Positions 1-5,761 of a stretch of 10,893 nucleotides of DNA are shown in pieces. The first letter of the stretch is position 1, and each line of letters opens with the position of its first letter. This DNA is from Methylococcales bacterium (GTDB lineage Bacteria; Pseudomonadota; Gammaproteobacteria; Methylococcales; Methylomonadaceae), in the NCBI GenBank assembly GCA_023134955.1, contig JAGLUC010000264.1:1-10893 (forward strand), given 5' to 3'. A program made the translations under genes and the position numbers. The notes under the pieces are model-generated. The model did no database searches and was not told the DNA's origin. It was given only the letters and a program-made list of their open reading frames with translations.

Positions 1-42
1 TTAGATCTGACATCCATCAAACCAATGTTGTCGGACTACTAG
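1..42. repeat. Direct repeat, copy A (about 42 bp)
   Basis: Bases 1-42 recur at 156-197 with only two mismatches (base 26 versus 181, base 35 versus 190), an offset of 155 bp. The copy starts at the window edge, so the true repeat may extend further left. Its end contains the 10-bp palindrome CTACTAGTAG (36-45). The 9-mer CAATGTTGT inside it (23-31) occurs again at 51-59. I do not recognise a named element. Confidence 0.8.
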
Positions 43-82
43 TAGTGCGTCAATGTTGTAATGGCGAGTAAAAAACACATTG

Positions 83-113
83 GCTCTTAAGCCCTCTCCT
101 GCTGGAGAGGGTT
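83..113. repeat. Hairpin intergenic repeat (CCCTCTCC/GGAGAGGG)
   Basis: A perfect 8-bp stem, CCCTCTCC (92-99) with GGAGAGGG (104-111), closes on the four-base loop TGCT; a G.T and an A-T pair extend it outward. GTTGGGTGAGG follows. Hairpins of this kind are scattered between genes in many Gammaproteobacteria as REP-like elements. The left part (83-105) recurs at 4309-4331 with a single mismatch, which shows it is dispersed in this genome. Transcribed, it would form a stable stem, but no U-run follows, so I do not call it a terminator. Confidence 0.7.
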
Positions 114-155
114 GGGTGAGGAGGTATTAAAATGAACGCTTTTTTCCTTATTCTC

Positions 156-197
156 TTAGATCTGACATCCATCAAACCAAAGTTGTCGGGCTACTAG
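156..197. repeat. Direct repeat, copy B (about 42 bp)
   Basis: This is the second copy of bases 1-42, with two mismatches. It ends 24 bp before the ATG of the antiporter gene, so it may contain or displace part of that gene's promoter. The two copies bracket the hairpin repeat at 83-113, giving a unit of about 155 bp that could be one step of a longer tandem array to the left of the window. Confidence 0.8.
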
Positions 198-221
198 CAC
201 TAACTTTTGTATGGATTTACT

Positions 222-2300
222 ATGACACTTGATATATATCTATCCATTTTTACGCTCATGTTTCTGTCGTTGGGTGTTAGTGTTCTTGCCTTAAAATTTC
301 GCATTCCTTATACCGTACTTCTTGTCATCGCTGGCTCATTACTGGTACCACTTTCTAAAATTAAGATTTTTTCATTTATTACCAGTTTTCAATTAACACC
401 TGAGCTGTTATTTTTCGTTTTTCTGCCAATATTGATTTTTGAATCAGCCTACAACATCAATGTTCGCAATATCAAAGAAAACAAAATTGCCATCAGTATG
501 CTGGCGATAGTTGGATTACTGGTGTCTACTTTTTTTATTGGATATGTTGGGTACTGGAGCTTTCAATGGCTGGGGTTTGATATACCTTTATTGGTAACTT
601 TATTATTTGGTGCGATTATCTCGGCTACTGATCCAGTTGCTGTTCTGGCTCTATTCAAGGAATTCGGAGCACCTCATCGCTTGACATTAATTTTTGAAGG
701 CGAGAGTTTATTTAATGATGGTACTGCTTTTGCCATTTTTTTAGTATTACTCGAAGTCATCAGTCATGGTTATCATGGCAATCCAACTTTGCTGCACGGT
801 CTCTTTACATTCAGCAGCATGATTATCGGTGGTACTTTGTTTGGTTTATTTATGGGATTTTTATTCTCTAAATTAATTGAATGGGTCAAGGGTCACGAAA
901 ACCTTGAAATCACTCTGACTTTATTGGTTGCACATTTTACTTTTCTATTAGCGGAAGTAATTTCTGCCAACTTAGTCATTAATGGATATGCCATTCATTT
1001 ATCTTCTATCATAGCCACACTAGTTTCATCAATGGTCTTGGGAAATTACGGCCGCTTCAAGATGTCGAATGGCGTTGAAGAATACATGGAAAAGTTTTGG
1101 AGTTACTTCGCTTTTGTAGCCAATTCACTGGTCTTTATTTTAATGGGCTTGCTATTCACCAGTCTTACCATTTCCTTAAATATCGCTTTGCTGCCAATTT
1201 TAATGATTATTTTGGTAGTGGTTATCGCTCGTGCCGTATCCATCTATGTATCAATCGGAATTGCCAATCAGTTTAAATCTGAAGCGAGCATCCCATGGAA
1301 CTGGCAACATCTAATGGCCTGGGGGAGTTTACGTGGCTCACTCGCTGTGATTATGGTGTTGTTAATTCCCGATAATATAAGCTTGCCCAACTGGCATTAT
1401 GACTTTTCAATTAAGGAATTTATTGTCGCCATTACCATTGGCTGTATTTATTTTTCTTTGCTGATCAAGGCGACCACCATAGGACGAGTGATACAGTGGT
1501 TAAAAATTGATGCATTATTACCTTACGAACAGCTCAGTTATTACAAAAGCAAGGCACTTATTTATATGGATATTGCCAATCGAACACAAGAGCTTTTTGA
1601 TAACCACCATATCAGCGAAGCTCAATACCGAAAATTTACAGATTATTATCGCCGATTGCATAAAAAGATTTGTAAACAATGCAGTGAACTAAACATTGAC
1701 TCAAGCCATGTTGTGGAAAACATGTTACGAATTTATACCTTGAGTATTCAAAAAAAGAAACTGAAACAGCTGTTTCGACAAGATGAAATTAGTGAAAGTA
1801 TTTATAAAAAGAATCTTAATATTTTAGAAACACAAACTGAAAGAGTTGAACAAGACCATAAGAAAATAAAATCACTCAATCTGTATTTAGCAAATTGGGG
1901 CGGCATATTAAACAATATTTTCCGCAAACTATTTTTCTTGCCGCTACAAAAAAATGATCATCAAGAACTTTATCTTTATTACCAAACCCAACATATTCTT
2001 ATATCCAGTGTACTAAAAGAATTGTATCAGATGAAAAAATCTCATTTGAGTGAGATTTTTGATAACCCAAAAGCCATACAAAGCGTTATTGATATTTATC
2101 AAAAATTAAAAGCAGTGACCGATAAACAGATGCAGCAAGAAATTGAGTTCAATGAGGAATTACTTGATTATTTAAATGAGCAAGTGGCTATCAATCTATT
2201 GCAAACTGTGCAGAATAAGACTTTGAAAGAATTACACGACAAGGAAATCATTACTACTAAACTACGTGTTTTACTCGACAAAGAGCTTAATCATTGGTGA
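222..2300 (+). CDS. CPA1-family Na+(K+)/H+ antiporter
   Basis: The 692-aa inner-membrane protein should exchange sodium (or potassium) for protons in pH and ion homeostasis. Residues 1 to about 425 form a multi-helix transport domain (Na_H_Exchanger fold). The family signature ATDPVAV is at about 135-141, GESLFNDG with the ion-binding Asn-Asp pair at 160-167, and the conserved Arg segment GSLRGSLA at 368-375. The remaining 265 or so residues are a hydrophilic, helix-rich cytoplasmic tail. It has recurring elements of the form LF..-IS...Y (ELFDNHHISEAQY, QLFRQDEISESIY), typical of the regulatory tails of long bacterial NhaP-type proteins. I chose the ATG at 222; a TTG at 207 is in frame just after a stop at 201-203 but is less likely. 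There is no strong Shine-Dalgarno sequence, only GGA at 213-215. Ion specificity cannot be read from sequence. The gene stands alone, separated by 150 bp from the next. Confidence 0.93.
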   Translation: MTLDIYLSIFTLMFLSLGVSVLALKFRIPYTVLLVIAGSLLVPLSKIKIFSFITSFQLTPELLFFVFLPILIFESAYNINVRNIKENKIAISMLAIVGLLVSTFFIGYVGYWSFQWLGFDIPLLVTLLFGAIISATDPVAVLALFKEFGAPHRLTLIFEGESLFNDGTAFAIFLVLLEVISHGYHGNPTLLHGLFTFSSMIIGGTLFGLFMGFLFSKLIEWVKGHENLEITLTLLVAHFTFLLAEVISANLVINGYAIHLSSIIATLVSSMVLGNYGRFKMSNGVEEYMEKFWSYFAFVANSLVFILMGLLFTSLTISLNIALLPILMIILVVVIARAVSIYVSIGIANQFKSEASIPWNWQHLMAWGSLRGSLAVIMVLLIPDNISLPNWHYDFSIKEFIVAITIGCIYFSLLIKATTIGRVIQWLKIDALLPYEQLSYYKSKALIYMDIANRTQELFDNHHISEAQYRKFTDYYRRLHKKICKQCSELNIDSSHVVENMLRIYTLSIQKKKLKQLFRQDEISESIYKKNLNILETQTERVEQDHKKIKSLNLYLANWGGILNNIFRKLFFLPLQKNDHQELYLYYQTQHILISSVLKELYQMKKSHLSEIFDNPKAIQSVIDIYQKLKAVTDKQMQQEIEFNEELLDYLNEQVAINLLQTVQNKTLKELHDKEIITTKLRVLLDKELNHW

Positions 2301-2301
2301 T

Positions 2302-2354
2302 AAAACTTTTAAGGGCATCTCTATTAATTCGATGCTTATACAGAAGCAAGTTTT
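2302..2354 (+). terminator. Weak terminator-like stem after the antiporter gene
   Basis: AAAACTT (2302-2308) can pair with AAGTTTT (2348-2354), and inside it GCATC (2315-2319) can pair with GATGC (2331-2335). The stem is interrupted and A/T-rich and is followed only by a short T stretch. It is plausible as the end of the antiporter transcript from its position, but structurally weak. Confidence 0.2.
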
Positions 2355-2388
2355 TAATAGCACAATTGATGTCGCTTATTTAGCAAAG

Positions 2389-2417
2389 TTAGCAAGTACC
2401 AACAACTTAAATATGAT
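2389..2417 (+). promoter_or_regulatory. Putative sigma-70 promoter for the 313-aa protein gene
   Basis: TTAGCA (2389-2394, four of six matches to TTGACA) lies 17 bp before TATGAT (2412-2417, five of six matches to TATAAT). The predicted start of transcription is near 2424. It would give a short leader carrying the Shine-Dalgarno sequence AAAGGA at 2435-2440, ten bases before the ATG at 2451. The tandem TTAGCAAAG-TTAGCAAG overlaps the -35 box. AT-rich DNA produces such matches by chance. Confidence 0.4.
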
Positions 2418-2450
2418 AGTCTGAAAAGATATTTAAAGGACGGAATAATA

Positions 2451-3392
2451 ATGATGATAAAAAAACAATTAGGCTTAACAATACTTTTTATATTTACCTT
2501 TGCTCTATCAAGTATCGTTCATTCAGCGCCTGCTGATAGAAACCAGCTACTGTTAAAAACAGGTATCTCAAAAAGAACAGGTGAAACGGCATTTTCTTAC
2601 TTGCTGTCCTGGCGAAAAGATGACGCTAGTCTACGAGAAATCAATGGCTTAACTTTTATTAATGGAACTGATACGCCATCCCCCACCACAGATACTGAAG
2701 TAGCTCATAAAATCAGCAAAGCAATTAACGCAGCGATTGTTTATCAATCACCTCATGACCGGGGAGCCATCGCCAAAAGCAATAAATCCGAAGTTTTAGT
2801 GAGCAACAAATCAGGTTTTGATTTAACAAAAATCACTGTCAGAGATTATAGCAACCAACAATTACAATATTCCATTCCAGAGAAAAGCTTTAAGATGGCA
2901 TCCACTGATATTGCCATTGATATAGTTTATTCTGCTGCGGTTGAATACATCGCTGGATTTTCAACAGGCATTAAACAAGAAACTGCCGGGGGATTTGTCA
3001 CAGTCACTATCGACAACAATTCACCGATAAAAATAAAAACCGATGGAAAATCAAATAAACAAATAGAAAAAGAACTTGCTAAGGCTATTGGTTCTAAAGC
3101 CAGTTTTTCCTCAACCCCCCTTTATCCAAATTTTGTACAACTTAGATCTAAGAATTACAAATCCTTTGATGGTGGCGAAGTACAAATACCAGCCTTGAAC
3201 GCAAAATCAATCACCATAGATATTAATGATTCTGGCTTAGGTGTTTTGACAAAGTTTAACTTTACCAACGTTAAACAAGCAGCAAATGTTATCAGCAAAG
3301 TGCCTTATATTATTGCTATTTTACTTGTTAGTATTTTTTGTTATTTATTCCTTTACAAGAAAAAATTCATTAAAACACCACCACAAACTTAA
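2451..3392 (+). CDS. Exported, C-terminally anchored protein of unknown function with two IN-like segments
   Basis: I do not recognise this 313-aa protein. It starts with a clear Sec signal peptide: KK, a hydrophobic stretch at about 8-22, then a likely cleavage after VHSA near residue 26. It ends with one membrane helix (about 284-302) followed by KKK and a short tail, so most of it should lie in the periplasm, anchored at the C-terminus. Two segments look alike: about 67-96 (FINGTDTP, a Thr/Asp stretch, then HKISKAINAAI) and about 184-217 (VTIDNNSPIKI, then a Lys/Glu helix ending ELAKAIG). Each is a beta strand, 'ING/DNN' turn and helix pattern recalling the flagellin hook IN motif; the likeness is by eye only. 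A good Shine-Dalgarno sequence (AAAGGA, 2435-2440) supports the ATG at 2451; a second ATG follows at once. The gene appears to be monocistronic between its own promoter and a strong hairpin. There is no Cys-based lipobox. Confidence 0.8.
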   Translation: MMIKKQLGLTILFIFTFALSSIVHSAPADRNQLLLKTGISKRTGETAFSYLLSWRKDDASLREINGLTFINGTDTPSPTTDTEVAHKISKAINAAIVYQSPHDRGAIAKSNKSEVLVSNKSGFDLTKITVRDYSNQQLQYSIPEKSFKMASTDIAIDIVYSAAVEYIAGFSTGIKQETAGGFVTVTIDNNSPIKIKTDGKSNKQIEKELAKAIGSKASFSSTPLYPNFVQLRSKNYKSFDGGEVQIPALNAKSITIDINDSGLGVLTKFNFTNVKQAANVISKVPYIIAILLVSIFCYLFLYKKKFIKTPPQT

Positions 3393-3412
3393 TAATTTTA
3401 GAACTTGATAGT

Positions 3413-3448
3413 AACAATAGATTTGCCAGAGTTGGCAAGTCTATTGTT
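3413..3448. terminator. Strong hairpin, likely transcription terminator
   Basis: AACAATAGATTTGCCA (3413-3428) pairs with TGGCAAGTCTATTGTT (3433-3448) over 16 bp with one G.T pair and the loop GAGT. It begins 21 bases after the stop of the 313-aa protein gene. Only a mixed GTATATTATT follows, not a pure U-run, so it could also act as a bidirectional terminator or a 3'-end stabiliser. Confidence 0.6.
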
Positions 3449-3674
3449 GTATATTATTCTGTTGCAACTAATTTCATGGTTTTAGACTTGCGGTTGCTGG
3501 TTTAGTGGAAATTATTTCATAACACCTTATGGCAAATTAGATTATCAATATTTGAACATCATCAAATAAAATATAACCGAATAAGACAATAGCAAAACCA
3601 ATGTTATTTTTTAGAACCAGTTCACAAAAATTCAATTGAACAACCTGCTATAAGGGAGCTAAAAAATACTTTTT

Positions 3675-3704
3675 TTAACATAATCACCCTTCAGCGTCTA
3701 TAAT
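3675..3704 (+). promoter_or_regulatory. Near-consensus sigma-70 promoter
   Basis: TTAACA (3675-3680, five of six) is followed after 18 bp by a perfect TATAAT (3699-3704). A T-rich tract precedes the -35 box and could act as an UP element. The predicted start is near 3711. The nearest downstream gene on this strand is the efflux adaptor at 4387, which would give a leader of about 675 bases. Alternatively it drives an unannotated RNA within 3711-4300. It is the best promoter match I found in the window. Confidence 0.45.
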
Positions 3705-3820
3705 TCTCCCATTAAAACCGTCTCTTTTTACCACAAAAAATAATATCTCACTACCTTTATCACCATATAAAAATACTCTAGACTATTAGCTAAGTTATTA
3801 TCATAATTAAAGAAATTAAT

Positions 3821-3855
3821 TTGTTCACAATCCCTGTGGATAAGTCTGTGCATTA
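3821..3855. promoter_or_regulatory. Cluster of DnaA-box-like 9-mers
   Basis: TGTGGATAA at 3835-3843 is a perfect consensus DnaA box (TTATCCACA) on the minus strand. TGTGCATTA at 3847-3855 is one base off TGTGNATAA, in the same orientation, 12 bp (about one helical turn) later. TTGTTCACA at 3821-3829 is a two-mismatch box in the opposite orientation. The surrounding DNA is very AT-rich. Known: DnaA binds such boxes at origins and at some promoters. No dnaA, dnaN, gidA, parA or rep gene lies in the window, so a role as origin is unproven. Confidence 0.4.
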
Positions 3856-4308
3856 CCTCTTTAAATATTCGCTTAAGCCCTATGTTTATTAGGCTTTTAC
3901 TAAATTGTTTAAGTTTTATACAGCTCAAAAAAACTGTTATTTTCCAGTTCGTTATAGTTGTCAATAACATTTGATCATACTTTTAAAAATAATCTTGCTT
4001 TTTAAATCAACATCAACAGGGCATGTGAATAAAGCCGTTTTTTAAAGATACTCATTAAACAAATAATAATTTCTGTTATCAGCAGATAGTCTAGCTCAAC
4101 TTATCAGTTTAATAATTCGTCTTTTACTAACGAATTCTCTGCATATAATTAATAAAAACAACATCTATCTTTAATATTACTAATTGCTAACTAAAAATAT
4201 AGATTTGTCAAATTAAATTTAAGCCAAAACATACAAGTTTCTAATTGTTTTCATTGTTAACAAAGTAAGTTAAAATTCTGGTAACTACAGCATGAAATGA
4301 CTGATACT

Positions 4309-4331
4309 GCTCTTAAGCCCTCTCTTGCTGG
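4309..4331. repeat. Fragment of the hairpin intergenic repeat
   Basis: These 23 bases match 83-105 except at one position (4325 versus 99). The copy has the left arm and loop, but the right arm GGAGAGGG is replaced by GGTGCC, so the hairpin is lost. It falls inside the open frame that runs upstream of the adaptor gene's likely start. This argues that the sequence before 4387 is intergenic repeat debris and not true coding sequence. Confidence 0.7.
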
Positions 4332-4386
4332 GTGCCTACACACTACGCACTTCCTTGCAGGGTCAAAACGACAACCCATTTCAAAT

Positions 4387-5760
4387 ATGCCTATATCATT
4401 TTTTAAAGATCTCACACAACGCCGTTTTTTTTCTATTGTACTGATTGCCTGCATTTTTATTGCGCTTGCTCTGGTCAAGTTACAACCCAGGATGGCACAC
4501 GAACCCAGTGCTGCTCTGATAACCCCTGTCAATGTTATAGAGGTCAAGGCTTATACTGTCAGACCTGCAATAACAGGTTTTGGCACTGTTGAACCTGATA
4601 TATTGCTGGAATCGAAATCGGAAGTTGCGGGTAAAATCACCTATGTACACCCACAGCTACGCAATGGTTCAATCTTGTTGAAAGATACTATTGTCATCCG
4701 TATTGAACAGGATGATTACCAATTAGTAATACAACAGGCGCAGGCTAATGTTACCAGTAATCGTGCTAAATTCAGGGAAATCGAACTACAAAAAAACAAT
4801 CTAAAAGCTGATCTTAACTTAGTCCATAAAAAATTAAAACTGGCTAAAGTAGAGTTAGCTCGTATGCAGTCTTTAATCAAAAAACACTCTATTTCAAAGT
4901 CTAGCCGTGATGCTCAGCAAGTTAATGTATTGCAATTACAACAAGAAGCGCAAAAGCTTAGTAATCAATTAAAAACCCTACCAGAACAATTAGCCAGTGC
5001 TGAGGCTACTTTGGCTAATTCAGTATCTATGGTCGAGACTCAGCAACGTAATCTGGGGCGTACTGTTATCAAACTGCCTTTTAATGCGCGGATTTCGCAG
5101 CGAGCAGTCGATGAAAATCAATATGTTAATAAAGGTGCGTTATTATTTAGTGCCCAAACCACCAATAAAATTTTGATCAATGGTCAATTTGCCCTACAAC
5201 ACTTTAGAATGCTGGCAAAAGACTTTAAAGCTCAAAAAGCATTGCTTAAAGAAGCTTTTTTATCTGGTTTTTCTAGCGATACTTTTAAACAACTGGGTCT
5301 TAGCGCAAAGGTTCGCCTTGCTGAAAATGATTCCCCTTTCTGGCAAGCAAATGTAGAACGTATCAGTAGCCAACTTGATCCTGCAACCCGGACACTTGGT
5401 ATTGTCATCAGTGTTGACAATCCTTATTCACAAATTATTCCAGGTACCAAACCGCCTTTAATGCAAGGCATGTACACAGAAATACTTTTACAAGGTAAAG
5501 CCAGGACTTTTTATGTGATTCCTCGTGATGCGTTACATGAAAATGAAATTTTTATCCTCAACAATCAAAATCAACTAGAACGCCGCCCAGTTAAAAACTT
5601 GCAAGTGCAAGGTAAAATGATTTTATTATCTACCGGTTTACAAGCTGGAGAAAAACTAATCGTCTCCGATCTGTTTCCTGCTATTTCTGGTATGCAAATT
5701 AAAGCGACTGTAAAAACTGATTTACAACAAACTATTGCAGACTGGGTTAAGGAGCAGTAG
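4387..5760 (+). CDS. RND efflux periplasmic adaptor (membrane fusion protein)
   Basis: The 457-aa adaptor should bridge the inner-membrane RND permease encoded next to it and an outer-membrane channel. It has a short cytoplasmic N-terminus and one anchor helix (about 13-31). The first half of a lipoyl/barrel-sandwich domain follows (about 70-110, with SEVAGKITYV and a hydrophobic strand), then a long alpha-helical hairpin coiled coil (about 112-222), the second lipoyl half (about 224-256, with LPFNARIS), beta-barrel and membrane-proximal domains, and GLQAGEKLIVSDL near the end. The frame is open to an ATG at 4297, which would add 30 residues. I prefer 4387 because the added part is encoded across a repeat fragment and looks unlike an adaptor N-terminus. 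Neither start has a clear Shine-Dalgarno sequence, so the start is not certain. The stop lies one base before the permease ATG, so the two are translationally coupled. The substrate is unknown. Confidence 0.9.
   Translation: MPISFFKDLTQRRFFSIVLIACIFIALALVKLQPRMAHEPSAALITPVNVIEVKAYTVRPAITGFGTVEPDILLESKSEVAGKITYVHPQLRNGSILLKDTIVIRIEQDDYQLVIQQAQANVTSNRAKFREIELQKNNLKADLNLVHKKLKLAKVELARMQSLIKKHSISKSSRDAQQVNVLQLQQEAQKLSNQLKTLPEQLASAEATLANSVSMVETQQRNLGRTVIKLPFNARISQRAVDENQYVNKGALLFSAQTTNKILINGQFALQHFRMLAKDFKAQKALLKEAFLSGFSSDTFKQLGLSAKVRLAENDSPFWQANVERISSQLDPATRTLGIVISVDNPYSQIIPGTKPPLMQGMYTEILLQGKARTFYVIPRDALHENEIFILNNQNQLERRPVKNLQVQGKMILLSTGLQAGEKLIVSDLFPAISGMQIKATVKTDLQQTIADWVKEQ
5749..5754 (+). 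promoter_or_regulatory. Ribosome binding site of the RND permease gene
   Basis: AAGGAG lies inside the last codons of the adaptor gene, seven bases before the ATG at 5762. It fixes the permease start there and rejects the in-frame TTG at 5735, which would add nine residues lacking the family's usual N-terminus. Confidence 0.8.
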
Positions 5761-5761
5761 C

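Larger units (their letters stand above)
3449..4386. other. AT-rich intergenic region of about 940 bp without a convincing gene
   Basis: No believable protein gene is seen on either strand. The region contains a near-consensus promoter (3675-3704), a DnaA-box-like cluster (3821-3855), a bulged hairpin AAGCCcTA/TAGGCTT (3875-3896), the palindromes TTCAATTGAA (3631-3640) and TTGTTAACAA (4254-4263), and a fragment of the hairpin repeat (4309-4331). TTCAATTGAA sits beside a possible GTTCA/TGAAC stem (3620-3641). TTGTTAACAA is about 120 bp before the adaptor gene and could be an operator, but nothing else supports that. No tRNA or rRNA was recognised. Confidence 0.6.

Noticed and set aside
83..111. 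CCCTCTCC/GGAGAGGG hairpin as a CRISPR repeat or terminator
   Set aside because: There is no regularly spaced series of copies and no T-run; the second occurrence at 4309 is partial and 4 kb away, which fits a dispersed intergenic repeat.
207..221. Upstream TTG start for the antiporter
   Set aside because: The added five residues carry no family feature, and the ATG at 222 gives a normal N-terminus leading straight into the first membrane helix.
3728..3970. An 80-codon open frame on the minus strand
   Set aside because: It lies in very AT-rich DNA, has no Shine-Dalgarno sequence, its composition (Ile, Asn, Phe, Tyr, Lys) is that of translated AT-rich noncoding DNA, and it runs across the DnaA-box cluster.
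4257..4547. A 96-codon open frame on the minus strand overlapping the adaptor start
   Set aside because: It is antisense to the adaptor gene and the repeat fragment, has no recognisable domain, and is best explained as a shadow of the real frame.
5735..5761. Upstream TTG start for the RND permease
   Set aside because: The AAGGAG at 5749-5754 is placed correctly only for the ATG at 5762, and RND permeases typically begin just before TM1 as MIRYFILHP does.
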